A DNA stretch of 64,000 bases from Okapia johnstoni (GCA_024291935.2 CM044322.1:70857405-70921404); one strand, 5' to 3'. Numbered from the stretch's first letter, positions 1 through 12,480 are shown. The notes: generated by a model from the letters alone, not told the origin. Program-made: numbers and translations.

Positions 1-3000
1 GGTTTGGGATGAGTGGGGGTTGGAAAAGAAGAAGTTAGGAGCCCCATTGAGGGCGGAGAGTCAGTGACTTATTATAAGCCACCAGGGATTACAGGAGCAC
101 CCTGGGTTCCCTACCACCCAGCACACTGCTTAAAGAGGGAGTCTGGTGTTGACAGGCCTCATGCTTACTAGCCAGTGTAACCTTAGTATAACTAACCAGA
201 ATAACCCCAGTTACTGTTTGTTACTGAACTTCTCTGAGTCTCAGTTTCCATCTGCAAAACGGGGATGAGAAGGGTAGTGCCCACCTCCCGGGACTCCTGT
301 GAGGTCGGCACCATTCCTGGCCCATAGTAAGTGCTTGAGAAACATCAGAGCTTGTCACTGAGAACCCTCACCGGTCTCAAGCGCGGGCACCAGCACACCA
401 AGGGGCACACAAGTGTGCCCACAGACACACGGTCACAACGTTGGGCCACACTCACGTGGATCAAGAGCACTGACAGACTCCCCGCCCCCAGCCTCCTTGG
501 ACAGGCGCCTTCCTCCTTCACCCCCACGGCTGTGGTGGGCCTGGGCCAGCACCCACAGGTGTGCCGCTCCAGACGAGGACACAGGGTACCCAGAGCCACA
601 CCCAGACACCGTGCGTGCAGGAGGGGGCCTGGCTTGGACACACACGTGGGCTCCCCCAAGCAGGTACTTCTCATCAGCCGCCCCACTTCCTGCCTGTGGG
701 GTCTAAGATGGGAGGAGGACTCTGGCTACGAAAGAAATTGCCTATGAAATGGTCCTGGGACGGGACCACCATCTTCCAGAAAGGTCTAAACCATCTCCAC
801 GCCCCTGGGAGGTTGGGGTCCGCAGTGGCCTCGTGGGGCTGCGTGCCCAGTGGGAAGAGGACTGTGCCTGCGAGGCCTTGGTGGTGGGTGGCTGGTGTCC
901 TGAGCTGGAGCAGGTCCCTGGGTGTGTTGGGTGGGAGGGGAAACCTCTCAGTCCCTGTGGGAACAGGGACTGCCTGGGGACAGGGCAGCCTTACCGAGGG
1001 TCCCGCCCCAGCCTGTTCCATGTGCTGCCTCCCTCCTGGGCCCTGCTCTTTTCTGCAGGCTCTTTGTATTTGCAGCTGGTGCCCTGAGGCCCTGCCCCGG
1101 CACAACCGTGCCCTCCAGGGAGAGCCAGGACTCCCAGGCTTGCAGATCTGCCTAAGCTTTGGGCCCTGGGCTGGAGGAGTCGGCCCTCGATCTGCGGTCT
1201 GGGGTCTTTCCCTCCTGCGCCCACCCTCTCCACTGAAGAGACCCCTCAAAGTGGGGAGTGGACAGAAGGGGAGAGCTCTGATGGCTTCTGAGAGGACCTG
1301 GAGGTGGGGCATGCAGTGCCTAGACTCCAGGGTTCCTGCCTGCCTGCTAAGTGTGCGGTCTGGGGCAGAAGGGGAGAGGGCTTTGGGAGGGGGGCCCCTT
1401 TCTGCAACATCAGGAGTGGGAGCAATTGTTCCAACTTGGTTTGGAAGATCCAAATCAGGAAGAAATCAGTGGAGCAATTTTGCACATCCCCTCATCTCTG
1501 CTGAAAGGAGATTCCCTCCAGTTTCTGGACAGGCTGGTTCAGAACCAAACCTGGTCAGGCTGGGTTTGAACTTGCTCCTCCCCTTTGTCTAGTTTCTACT
1601 CTCGGGCCCAGGTTAACGGCACCTGTGGGGCTACGCTGCAGGAGGGCCACCCTTCGCCAGAGCCAGGGTGGAGAAAACTTTTGGTCTATGGGGCGGGCAG
1701 ACATGGAGAGGGTCCAGGCTGGAGGAGACCAGCTGGTTTCATCAGGGTGGGTGCCCTGAGTGTGGGGTAGGAGTCGTCAGATAAAGAAGTGGAGGTGCCC
1801 TTGGGTCAGCACGTGTCCTGGGAGGGATGGAGTGTGCTTGGTTTTGGTTGAGACCATCACACACCTTAACTGTGGTTTGCACCCTCTTTGGGTAGACAAG
1901 GAAACATGGGCTCAGTTTATAGCAAGAGAATTCATTAAATCCTTGGAAGGACTTCTTCACTCCAGGATGGTTACCATCAGGGCACAGAACCCACGAAAAC
2001 TTCCATGAATATTCCAAGTCAGCAGAGCCCCGGGGGTTTGGTCTAAATCGGGGCGGTCCAGAAGGGTGAGAGCTGGCCAGCATGGAAGAGGGAGAGAAAA
2101 GGATGTCTGTCTGCTCATGGATTCCTGAGTCACTCCCGCCTGTATCATTTACTGGAGGATGACCTGAGGCTGGGAGAAATTTACGGGGTCATCCAGCCCA
2201 ACTTCTACTTCCAGGCAGAAGTGCCTCTCAGATTGGCCGGCCCCAGTCATGGGAAAGAAGGCTGCCCCAGCTCCTCATGGCTCGTCTTTTCTGCTGAGGG
2301 AGTCGCTCCTACAGTCTAGCTTCAGCCCCTCTTGCTTCACTCTCATATCTGTTGCTCTAGTTCTTGTTTTCCTGTGAATCAACCCTGTGGTTCTGACCTC
2401 AGGCTTCTGAGATAAGCTTTCTCACAAACATTTGGCCGAGGACATCTCTGGGGGTGGGGGGCACCGTGCCTTCTCAAAGGGCGCGGCTTCCCCAATGGTC
2501 TTCAAGTCAGAGAAGACATTTTGGGGGCACCTCCTTCTTAGTACTGCTCCTGAGGAGCAAGTCTGGTCAGCTAGTCAGAGACCATCCTGCTGAGCACACT
2601 GCCTCAGAGGCCCTTCCCACACGTGTCTATTTAAATAACTGCTGGCAGAGAAGGTGATGGAAGGGAGTTGCATAAGGAGTGAAATCCGGTGGGGAATGGT
2701 GTGGGGTGTGGGGGGCAGTGCATTTGACCGGCAGGGAGCGTGCAGAGAGAGCTTGGGGGGTGTACGCTGGGTGGGGAGTAAGAGCGGGGTGGGGGCCCTC
2801 TGCTCGGGCAGTGTGCTTCTGCGTCCCCCACTGCTCGGGGGGCCCCAGAAGGAGAGGTGGGCGTCGGGGACTTTGCTGCAGTGGGCTTAGCGGGCCCTCC
2901 GTGTCTGTCTCACCTCACACCTCCTCCTGATGGCTGGGGGCTCCTGGTAGATCTCATGGGGAAGGAGGGAGAACTCTGACCTCGGGGTGAAAGCCTTCCT

Positions 3001-4494
3001 TGAGGAGATGTGCAGCCTGGCTGGAGAGGGTTAGGTGGCTGGGCGCCTGGGGTGCAGCGTGGATCTCCCTGCTCCCAAGGCCAGGGTCAGGCACATCTCC
3101 GCCCCATCTCCAGCCGCTCCCAGAGGGGGCCCACCCTTACCGCCCTCGGTCTCGTTAGGTCTCTCTGAGGGCCCCTGGGAGGCAGGGACACGGAGGGCTC
3201 TCTGGCCGGGAGGCTGGGAGAGGAGTCCCAGATGGCCTCCAGGAATGCGATCAGAGATCAGACCAGTGACATCCTGGCTAACATAGGGTCGTCCTTTTCC
3301 CGCCTCCCTTTGGGCAGAAGGACAGGATGCCAGCTGGGCTGGGGAGAGAGGCCAGGGCTTTGGGGGTCAGGCCAGAAGGCAAGTGTGAGAGGAGTCTGAC
3401 CCGTTGCAGGCTGGATGTGAAGCAGGGGGAAGTTAGCAGCAGGAAACCTGGGGGCGAAAAATCCAGGTTCTCCGGGGCAAGGGTCATGGGTACTCACAGC
3501 TCTAGATTCCTGAACCTCTAAACAACCTTGACTGACAGCTTTTCCCCTAAGACTCAGGCTCAGCCCCCAGAGGTCTATGGCTTTGTCCCCGCGCAGGGTG
3601 AACGCTCTCCTTCCACAGGCGCTGTCTCAACTCACCCCCATCCTCGCTCCCCAGATGTGGGGACCCCTCCTGGAGGAGGTGATGGCTGTGCCCCCCACCT
3701 CTGGCCTGGTGAGCCCCACGGAGCTGGACAGGAGGACTGCCTTCTCTTTCAAGACCCCCGACGTGGCACCCCTCCCCCTTCTGGCTCCATCCCTTCCCCC
3801 ACTGGAAAGTCAAACTTCCGCGACTCCTTCCTTGCCACCGGTGAGGATAGGGGGACCCGAGGAGACGGGAGGTGGGCAGGGCAGAAGGAATGTGACTTGA
3901 CCCAGGTTTTCCTCCCTAAGTCCAGGCTCCTGGATGGGCCTTTGCCTAAACTTGCGCTCCAGTCTCCCCTCACCTCCCGCAGCCTCCCCCTCTGTCTAAC
4001 AGAAGCAGGACTTTATAAAGAGGTCACCCTGCACAGGCAGGCAGGCCCAGGGCGGCCTCACATCTGGGCAGCCAGGTTCGCTCCTATCCAGGGACATGGC
4101 AGGCCAGGGTACGGGGGCCTGGCCTCACGGACAGTCAAACCCTGGGCCAGGGGCACAGGGCAGGGGCGATGGCCTCTGCCCACTCTGGGGGCAGTCACTG
4201 CTGCCAGCCTGTGGCTTGAGCTCCTGGACATACTCTTGGGATTCAGATTCCCAGCCAGGCCTGGCCTGCCAGGGCCCTGCGGGGTGCCACCTACGTCGGC
4301 AGGGCGGAGAGGGTCTTGGGTCCCGGCAGACCCTGGGGGGCTGGGGTGAGAAGTCAGACCGGCCCCTGCCAGCGGCTGGGGTTCCTGCCCTGCCCCTGTT
4401 CCCTGCCCCCCCGCAAAGGAACTGAGCACACAGTCCCTGCCCACAGCGGTGCCCCGGGAAGCCCCATGGGCTGGAGGAGACAAAAGCGGCTGGC
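1..4494 (-). other. CNTN2: Probable CNTN2 intron 1 (partial), no exon seen
   Basis: No coding exon is recognisable on either strand. If the CpG island to the right holds the first exon of CNTN2, this stretch is the start of its first intron, and exon 2 with the start codon lies beyond the left edge. A MIR copy sits near the left end. The part from about 2,650 to 4,450 is GC-rich and gives several chance open frames, the longest 343 codons at 561-1592 on the plus strand. These have no recognisable domain and overlap equally long frames on the other strand. Assignment to CNTN2 rests on gene order only. Confidence 0.45.
180..345 (+). repeat. MIR SINE
   Basis: The core reads like the MIR consensus: a 'ctgagtctcagtttcc' block, then 'ctgcaaaacggggat', then a 'cccatagtaagtgctt' tail. 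It is an old, diverged mammalian tRNA-derived SINE with no function apparent here. Confidence 0.75.
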
Positions 4495-4915
4495 ACCTAC
4501 CTGGGATGCAAGGAGGGTGTGGGCCGGGGATGGAGGACGCCGCTCACGCGCGCGCGGAGCCAAACCAGCCAGGCTGCCGGCCCCGGGCCGCCCTCCGCTC
4601 CGCTAGCCTCAGCCCCAGCGCTCGCTGCTGTCCTGGTGCAGCGGCGGGCAGGGGCGCGCCTATGCGCGTGTGCGTGTGTGTGCGCGCGTGTGTGCCGCCG
4701 GTTCACTGCAGCATCTCTGCACCGAGATGTGCTCCGCCCTCTCGCCGGCGCCGCTCACTGGCTGGCTCGGTCTCAGCCTGGAGACGCTCCCCGGCCCCTC
4801 CCTTCCCCAGCCGCCCTGCTTTACCTCATTTGCTTCCCGTGTTTAGGGGCCGGGGCACTTCTTCCGTGAGGCTCGGGCGGCTCAGCTCCTGCGCGGCCTG
4901 CAGGCTGCCCCCGCC
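4495..4915 (-). promoter_or_regulatory. CNTN2: CpG island, probable CNTN2 promoter
   Basis: This is the densest CpG stretch in the left third of the window. It contains repeated CG steps, GC boxes (gggcgg-type on the minus strand) and an alternating purine-pyrimidine run of TG and CG at about 4656-4694. A good splice donor on the minus strand lies at its left edge. In other mammals the gene downstream of NFASC on the same strand is CNTN2, starting roughly 20 kb past the NFASC 3' end. The island lies about 18 kb past the mapped 3' end here. No TATA box is obvious, as is usual for CpG-island promoters. The gene name is an inference from synteny; that this is a promoter is the more secure part. 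Confidence 0.6.
4501..4700 (-). other. CNTN2: Candidate non-coding exon 1 of CNTN2
   Basis: On the minus strand the island ends in CATCCCAG followed by the donor GTAGGT (donor bases 4495-4500, last exon base 4501). This is a strong match to the 5' splice-site consensus. The sequence before it has no long open frame starting with ATG, in keeping with CNTN2, whose first exon is 5' untranslated. The 5' edge given is arbitrary because the transcription start cannot be read from sequence. CNTN2 encodes a GPI-anchored Ig/FN3 adhesion molecule of juxtaparanodes, which like neurofascin organises myelinated axons. None of its coding sequence is visible in this window. Confidence 0.4.
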
Positions 4916-7750
4916 CTCCCTGCCCAGCCCCGAGCTGAAGGACTGGAGAGGGTGCGGTGAGAAGCACAAGAGTGGCTCTTAGTCCTCAAACCCCAGAGAC
5001 TCATGGAGGCAAACTCCATGGAATCGACTCTTAGAGGAAGGGCTGCAAATTAGAAATCCCTGCCTGAGGTGCGGGGCTAGTGGGGTGGAGGGCTGCCTCC
5101 GATCATCTTTATTGTTTCCCCTCTTTATAAAAGTAATGTGGGCTCTTGGTCAAGGTAACCGAATGTTAGAGGAAATTTTAAGTGAACGTACCTTAACATT
5201 TACATTACATGCCTCTGGGTTTATTATTTTCATGTAAATAATTACATGGGTTACTAGTACTATTTTATGCAAATGGATCACCTCATATATCATTGATTGG
5301 GAAAATATTTTAAAATTATATAGTAGACCTTGAGCCACTTTTCACATAACAGTGTATGGATCCTAGCCCATTTTCAACCAGCCAGCAGTGTGTTGTCATG
5401 AAAAGCCCACTAGGTTAAGAGTCTGGATCTCTGCAACTAGCTTGGCTGAGTGTTCTAGGCTGAGTGCTCTGTCTTCTCGAGCCTCACTGATAACCTGAAG
5501 GGGCTAAAGATGGCCAGGGTCCCTGCCGGCTCTGAGACTCTAGGTGCTCACCCAATGAGTGACACGTCTCTCCCTCTCTGCTCCTGTCGTGTGGCAGGCG
5601 TGCCCCGGAAGGCTGGGGCCTGGAGGAGGAGGAACGAGCCGCCTGTGGCGGCTGAGGGCCTGGCAGAATGTCACTGTGCCCCTGCAGAATGTCACTGTGC
5701 CCCCACCCCGCTCCACCTGCTGGCTAGCTCGCACAGACGAGACCAGTGAGCGGTCCAGATGCTGAAGCTGCTGGTAGGGCCAGGCCAATGTCAGAGCTTT
5801 CAGGGGACACACCTATCAAGCCTGGAGTGTGGCTCCATGTATTTTTGAGTGGAGGGGGACACAGAGGCTTGGGATGGGCCTGGGTCGACAGAGAAGGAGC
5901 CGGGAAAGGGAGGAGGAGGTCTGGTCCAAGGGAGGGTCTGTAGCTCAGCCTCCGAGGCCCGAATGCCTGCCCGGGTCCCATCTGCTGTCCCCCCGGGCCT
6001 TCTGCTGCCCCTGCATGGAGCTTTCCCAGCTCGGGGACAGTCTTCCTCGTTCCCGATAGAGGCTGTGTGGGCCACGTCTCCTGGAGAACTTGACTGCTGC
6101 TGTGCAAGTCCCTTCCAGGATGTCCTTCCTTTATCTGCCTCTGCCCACGTTGTCCATGTCTGTCTGTCTTCCTGACGCTGGCACGTTGGCCTCAGGCTTC
6201 TGAGGTGAGCCCTGCCTTCTGACCCCACCCAAGTCAACCAAGGCTCCAAGGAGAGCGCCCCGAGTTCTCTCCAAGCACAAATGGCTGCCAAGAGGGGGTG
6301 GCTCCGCTGCTGCCCTGGGAGAGACGGACCGGGCATTGGCTGACTCAGGGGCCAACAGTCTGGAAATGCCTGCAGGGAGGATTGCTTTAGATTGACACTG
6401 CTGTTTTTATGACTGTTTTAGGACAGCTGCCGCCCTTGTGGTAGGGGCTGGGTCCTTGGGGAGGCCACGGTTCCCACCCCAATGACACAGGTGACTAGGG
6501 GCTCTAAGATGTTCTCAGACCCCTCTGCAACCTGCCTGCCCTGCCCAGGTGGGCTCCAGAAGCCACAGTAAGTGCAAACTAGAGTGCTAACTGAGCCCAG
6601 GACTGGATTTGGGGCAGTATCTCTCAAAGTTTCATCTCAGAGGGATTTGGGGTGCTTGGGGGCTCCTCACTGCCTCTAAGGTGCTTCTGTTTCTGACAAA
6701 AGAGTGGGCTGAGCCTTTGGGGGTCTAGGCTGAATTTTGCTTGTGGTCCATTAGATTGATAATGGCAACAGTATTTTATAATATTATTATTAATTATTGT
6801 ATAAATTATTAACAACAACTTGAGTGTCTCCAACGAGCCAGGAACTGTACTAAGTGCTTTATCTGAATTGGCCACCCGAGGGGATATGTGTTGTTACTAT
6901 TATGCTCACTCTACAGATGAGGCTCAGAGAGATTGAAGAACCCACTCAAAGTACACAAGAGCAGAAGCAGAGAATGCTGGTCTGACTCCAGCATCCACGT
7001 ACTCCAGCCCCCATCACAGACCCCTCTGGGGTGGGCAGAGCAGGGGACAGGGCAGTATACTCTTTTTAGTGCCTGTCAGATCCCAGAATCCTCAGCACAG
7101 TTGATTACAAGGGGCACCTCTCCTTTCTGAGGCTCATCAGTGTGTCTTCCTGTTGTCTGAAGCAGAACTCCTCATCTCCAAGTTGGGTTTCCACAGACTT
7201 CCAGACGGGCAGAGAAGGTCAGCTGAAGACGATCAGGCAGCTAATCATATGGGCCACTGTTTGCCTGGCAATGTGGTGACCCCAGAGTGGGGGCTCTCAG
7301 GAGGCATCTTGAGGGCCACTCAGCCCTGCTCAGACCATCTGCTCCCTCCTCCGGAGGCCTGCCAGGGGATCTCCAGTGGTCAAGGAGGGGCCTCGGGTCA
7401 GCCCCAGGGGACTAGTGGGGAGGAGCTCTCTGCCAGGATGCAGGCCCCTGACGGTGTGGCTCTCCTCTGGTGTTAGTCCCGAGCCTCACATGGCCTTTCC
7501 CAGCCCCTCCTGCAACCAAGCTCTTCATCTCTGGTTTCAGGCTTCAGAAATTTTCTACCACTCCCAGGAGTGTTTGTGTGCTTATGGAGCCATGTCTCTG
7601 CCTACAACAATGGGGGGTTCAAGAGCCACAGGATATGGTCTGTCTTCAATGTGGCTATAACCTTTCTGGAAGCAACCTGGCAGTGGGAGCTGGATTGTCT
7701 ATCTGCAGCTTCCAGGAAGAGTGACAGGCGGGTTGGGCAAAGCTCTGAAA
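4916..7750. other. Intergenic sequence
   Basis: No exon, RNA gene or promoter was recognised. An AT-rich stretch lies at about 5,100-5,350. Chance frames around 5,500-6,350 occur on both strands with no recognisable domain. A MIR copy is listed separately. Confidence 0.6.
6770..6990 (-). repeat. MIR SINE (reverse)
   Basis: Reads as the reverse complement of MIR: 'gagccaggaactgtactaagtgcttt', a gap, then 'ctctacagatgaggctcagagagattgaag'. It is preceded by a short AT-rich run. Confidence 0.7.
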
Positions 7751-7754
7751 CCAG

Positions 7755-7926
7755 ACCAGCTTGACACATAGTCCTGCTACTTCCGGGCTGCGTGGCCCCA
7801 GGCAAGTCACTAATCTCAGAGTCCCAGGTTCTCCATCTGAAAAATAGGGATGGAAGACACAAACCTCGCTTAGTTGGTGGAAAACACTGAATTAAGCACA
7901 TGGTAGGCACTCAATAAACATTAGTA
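7755..7926 (+). repeat. MIR SINE
   Basis: MIR-like blocks occur in order: the 'ctgcgtggccccaggcaagtcac' block, a 'tctccatctgaaaaatagggatgg' block, and a tail 'ggtaggcactcaataaacatt'. Confidence 0.75.
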
Positions 7927-8084
7927 CTTCCCTTTGGGCCCTTTTAGGATTCAACTTCCCTGTCTGTAATGAGTGTGTGCACCTATGAGGCTGAGCCCTT
8001 CTGTTTCAAGGGTTGGCTGACTCTGGATTCACCTTCAGGAGAGCTGGACTCTCTGCTCTGGACGACCCAGCTGGAGGACACTGG

Positions 8085-8384
8085 CAGGTCGCTGACGGAC
8101 ACTTAATTTCTCTGAGAATCCAGGTTCTCATCACCAGAATGCAAATAATCCTATTCCTAATTTAGAATAGTGTAAGGACAAGTAGATTAAAATATGACTT
8201 TTAAAGGCACTGTTTGTATGAAGTGCCATGCAAAACACTAGTGATGATTCCATCGACTATGCAGTCTCTGAAGGCAGAGATTTTCTCATTCATACCTATG
8301 TTTCCCGCACCCCAACCCCCAGCTTAACCTAGTGACTGATGCCTAGTAGAGACTCAAATAACTATCTGTTGACTGACGAATAAA
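8085..8384 (+). repeat. MIR fragment followed by L2 3' end
   Basis: The first half (to about 8,250) resembles a decayed MIR ('cttaatttctctgagaatccaggttctcatc'). From about 8,255 the sequence follows the L2 3' end: 'gaaggcagagattttctcattc', then 'cctagtgactgatgcctagtagagactcaaataac' and 'tgttgactgacgaataaa'. Confidence 0.6.
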
Positions 8385-9530
8385 CGGTGGAGAATGCCTG
8401 CTCTGACAGTTCAGATGGGGGAGAGTGGGAGCTAGGAGGTGGGCAAAGGTTTTGGTGGATCGGGTTGGGGGTGCATCCTGAACTGGAATAAACAGTGCAG
8501 AGGTGGGGAACGTATTTCTGGCATGAGGTTGCTGGGGACTGAAAAGAGCATGATTTGTGTGGGTCCGGGGGAGCCAAGTTGAACTGAGCAGGGGGCTGGA
8601 AGGGAGATCTCAGTACTCCATCCGCATTTGCCTTCCTAATTTTGCTTGAGGGCCTGAAGGAGTCTGCGCCCCAGAGGGGCCTAATTACTCTCTTAGCCAT
8701 TTCAACCCAGGGCTCTCGGAGCTTCTTTTCAGGCTTATAATGGACAATGCTAATGTCATTATTAATATTTAATAGTAATGATGCTAATAATGCCTTGCAT
8801 TTATGAGGTCTCTCCAAAGAGCTCAAAAAACCCTGAGATCTTTTTTTATGAACAATTTGGCCAGTGTGGGAGGTGGAGGGTGGGAGGGCAGGGGCAGCCA
8901 ACAAAGGACGGAGCCATAGGGAAACCGAAGCCCAGAAAGGCTGGCCCAAGCTCACAGAACGGTGGAGGTGGAGCTGGGCTGGGATTGGGCTCTGGGGTTC
9001 CCCTTCTGGGGCTCTGCCCTCCACCTCTCCAGGACATCCAGGGTCATGTTTTGACTTTTCCAGAAGACTCCTCCACCAAGGATGGCCTCCTCCTCAAAGC
9101 ACGGCCCTGGATGTGGCAGGGCTGGCCTCTGAGTGCTCTTTACAAAGCCCGCCCTGTATGGCTAACGTGCAGCGTGGGCACATGGGGGCTGGAAGGGTGG
9201 GTGAGGACACGGGTCCTTGGCCAGATTCTGCAGGCCTCCCTGAGCCTCAGGCCAGGCCCCTGCTGTCCAGCATCCCCGGATAGCTGAGATGTCATCTCCT
9301 GGAAGCAGTTTCAATCAACCCATGTCAGGGGGCAGACCCTCTCTCTGCTTGGTCTTCTTGTGCTGACTTTGCTGTCTTTATATTCCCTGCTACAATCTGT
9401 CAGGGCCAAAAACATACCCTAAAGATACAGTCACAAAAAAGCTAGCACATTAGAATTTCGGGGCTGCTACAAAGCACTATCCAGGGAACTGCACTTAAAT
9501 AAGAATGGTGGGTGGTACCCGTTGAAGGAG
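8385..9530. other. Intergenic, contains a TAAT-rich block
   Basis: No exon was recognised. At 8,735-8,800 an AT-rich block holds several TAAT cores and an ACAATGCTAAT string that resembles adjoining SOX and POU sites (see findings). The rest is GC-rich and featureless. Confidence 0.5.
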
Positions 9531-9534
9531 ACTG

Positions 9535-9705
9535 TGGAACAGAGTGGAAGGCTATGGGCTTTGGCGTCTGACAGCTATTGATTCCAGTCCCACTCACTGT
9601 ATTGATTGTCTGGTGACCTTAGGCTTCTCTGAGCCTCAAGTTCCTCTTCTGTAAAATAGAGGTGAGATGATCTGCCTCAAAGGGCTGTGTGGGTCAGAGA
9701 GGGAG
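9535..9705 (+). repeat. MIR SINE
   Basis: Follows MIR: 'ggctttggcgtctgacag', then 'ggtgaccttaggcttctctgagcctcaagttcctcttctgtaaaatagaggtgag'-type blocks in the right order. Confidence 0.75.
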
Positions 9706-10084
9706 GCACTCACGTTGGACCGCAGCAGAGGAGGCAGTGGGGCTCTCAGGTTCCGGCAGCCTTGCGGGAGCTTCGGTGTGAGTGATGACTGTGACGGTGT
9801 CCTGAGCAGGCTGTCCTGAGATGTGACCTCGCCGCCTCTGCTGCCTAGCCTCCCTCTGTTTCTGCCCATTTCCAAGTCGGTTTCTATAGCCTCCTCTGAT
9901 TCTGTGATCCATCCGATAACCTCCTGGTGAATGTCCTTTTTGCTTATGACAGCCGAAGTCTGCTTCTGGCGCCTGCAGCCTAGAGCCTGGACTAATTCAG
10001 GATTCAGAGTTCCTAGCACAGCGCCTGGAACAGAATAAGTGCCCAGCCAGAAGTTGTGAGAAAATTGTTGTCCTCACCCACCCA

Positions 10085-10670
10085 ACCACATCCATCCTTT
10101 CATTTGTCCATCCGTTTAACAAGCAAAGATTGAGTACCTCTTGTACCAAGCACTGAGCTGGGTGTTGGGGACACTGAGAAGAATAAGGCAGGGGATGCCC
10201 TCTTAAGGAGCTCACAGTGGAATGGTGGGATGATGTGAAAAATGATCAGAACACAACCCACTGAGTGCTGTAACCCAGGCTTGCACAAAGTATCATGGAG
10301 GGGTACCTGCCTTGGCTTAGTGAGGCTCAGGAACAGAGAAAACATTTTAATTAAGTCTTGGAGGTACTCTGAGCTCACCAGGTAGGCCAGGTGTATTTGG
10401 CATGGGCTTGGAGGGGTGAAGAGGATGTGGTTCCCGGAAGGAGCAACAGTTTGTGCAAAGGCAGCAGCATGGCAGAACATGGTATGTTTGGGAAAGGAGT
10501 TGGTCTAGGGTTGAGGATTCAAGGAAGGGATGAGGTTGGAGGGGAAGGCTGTGGTCAATCCTCAAGGAACCTTATGAGCCCAGTAGGAGCTTTATCTGAG
10601 GGCAGTGGGGACTGTCAGAGGGGTCTAAGCTGGCAAGGGACAGGCTGAGATGTGTGCTTTGGAAAGTGCA
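10085..10670 (-). repeat. L2 LINE (reverse)
   Basis: Opens with 'tttgtccatccgtttaacaagcaaagattgagtacctcttgtaccaagcactgagctgggtgttgggga', the reverse of the L2 3' end. It continues through diverged L2 blocks such as 'aggagctcacagtgg' and 'gtgcaaaggcagcagcatggcagaac'. Ancient and not coding-competent. Confidence 0.65.
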
Positions 10671-10885
10671 CTCAGGGGCGGCAGGGAAGGTGGAATGCAC
10701 AGAACAGACGCAGACCTGGAGGCAGGGAGGTGGTGGACTCAGCCACCGGCAGAGGAGAGGCGATGGGGACTTGGAAGGATTCTGGGCATGGGGCTCAGAC
10801 CTGCGCTGGCCAGTCCGGAGTCTTCATCAGATGCCCACGGGCCTCTCACACTTCTCCATGGGACCAGCCCCTGTATTCGCCCCCG

Positions 10886-11305
10886 TGATGGGCAGTTTTG
10901 TGTGTCAACTTGGCTAGACTACAGTACCCAGTTGTCTAATCAAACACCGATCTAGGTGTTGCTGAGAAGTGATTTTGTAGATGTGGTTCACATCTACCAT
11001 CAGTTGACTTCAAGTAAGGAGGTTACCTTCCATTATGTGGGAGGGCCTCATCCAATCAGTTGAAGGGCCTGAAAAGCACAGTTGAGATTTTCCAGAGGAA
11101 GAAATTCTGCCCTCAGACTGCAGCCTCAGCTCTTACCTGGGTTTTCAACCTGCCAGCTTGTAATTAGAAACCAGACTGGATAGCCCTCACAGTTATGTAA
11201 ATCAGCTCCTTGAAATAAAGCATATTTGTTTCACGTGTATCTGTACACACATACGCACACAATCTTACTTGTTTTCTTCCTTGAGAGAACCCCGGTAGAT
11301 ACATC
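10886..11305 (+). repeat. Old L1-type 3' end or similar medium-age repeat
   Basis: The string 'gggcagttttgtgtgtcaacttggctagactac', later 'gggcctcatccaatcagttgaagg' and the tail 'cttgagagaaccccggtagat' match a widespread mammalian repeat that I recall as the 3' region of an L1M subfamily. The exact subfamily is from memory and unsure. A short CA run is at 11,247-11,262. Confidence 0.55.
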
Positions 11306-11479
11306 CCCCTTTACCCATCCACCTGCTTCTCCTCTTGGGCTCCTTGTCTCATGAATGGCACCCCAGACCTTTACACCCTCTGTGACCCTTCCCCCCCTTC
11401 CCCTCACTCCTGTGTCCTGACAACTACTCAGCCCTGCTCTTTCTGCCTCCCAGGGGCCTCTCCTATACATGCCTGCCCC

Positions 11480-11800
11480 TAGTCCCCATCCCACAGTCTT
11501 AGCTCTGATGCTCACCTATTTTCACCTGAGCTCTTACTATCCGTCCTTCCAGGCTTTTTGTTTCCAGTCTCGCCTGCTCCCATTCACCCTCCAGACTGCA
11601 GTTAGAGGGAGCTTCCTAAGATGCACATCAGATCATACCACTTTCCTGCTAAAACTTCCTCAGCTTCTCCTGCCTCCAGGTTGGTGCCAGGCTCCTTCCT
11701 GTGACTCGTGGTCTAGTGTCACCTGTCCTGCCCCCTTTAGCTCAACCGTTGTCTAGAGCACCCCCACTCACTCCAAGCATACTGACCTGTCTGCCCTTTC
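11480..11800 (+). repeat. L2 LINE fragment
   Basis: A diverged L2 internal segment: 'gatgcacatcagatcataccactttcctgctaaaacttcctcagcttctcctgcctccaggttggtgccaggctccttcc' follows the familiar L2 order of blocks. No frame is preserved. Confidence 0.55.
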
Positions 11801-12289
11801 TGGGAGGGGCTGGAGTCTAATTTCACTCTTTTAGTGGTGTTCTTTGAAATGGTTGTCTTTCTCTCTTAGGTATACCTGGCTACGTCCTCCTTGCTCTCGA
11901 GAATTGGTCATGCTTACAGGAAGCCCCATGTGCCCTGACTTTCTCGGGCACTAGGTGGCCCTTCCCGGTGCCCTTGTCACACGGGCATCCTCCTCACTCA
12001 TCTGCGTGGGGATGGGCTGTCTCACCCTGTGTCTTACATCTTTGCACTGTCAGCACAGTATGGCTCCTCAAAGCATATTTGTTAAATGGGTTGATAAGTG
12101 TATCACCCATTCTCCTCTGGGGTTCAAGAGGTGGCAGGGGAGACCATGCTGGGCCACAGTTGGCTGCCTCCTTCCCCATCCCAAATGTCCTGATACCGTG
12201 ATCCCTTTGATAGCCTTAGGCCCAAATGCTAAGAGTGTGTTTCAAATTTTCAAACAGTTGAGAAAAGGAAAGATGTTTTGGGAGACACG

Positions 12290-12480
12290 AAAAGAATATG
12301 AAATTCAAATTTCAATGTTCATAAATAAAGATTTCTTGGAACACAGCCACATTTATTCATTTCCGGTCACTTTCCTGATGCTCTGGTGGTGGAAGAGTTT
12401 CCAAAGAGTCTGTATGGTCTTCAAAGCTGAAAACATTCACTATCTGGCCCTGCACAGAAAATGTTTGCCAATGCTCCGTC
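12290..12480 (-). repeat. MER20 DNA transposon remnant (reverse)
   Basis: Read on the minus strand it gives the MER20 pattern: 'ttggcaaacattttctgtgcagggccagatagtgaatgttttcagctttg', then 'tggctgtgttccaagaaatctttatttatgaac'. MER20 is a non-autonomous hAT-Charlie element. The copy is diverged in the middle. Confidence 0.65.

Noticed and set aside
561..1592. 343-codon plus-strand open frame
   Set aside because: GC-rich sequence with overlapping long frames on the other strand, no recognisable domain and no CpG island at its start. Taken as chance.
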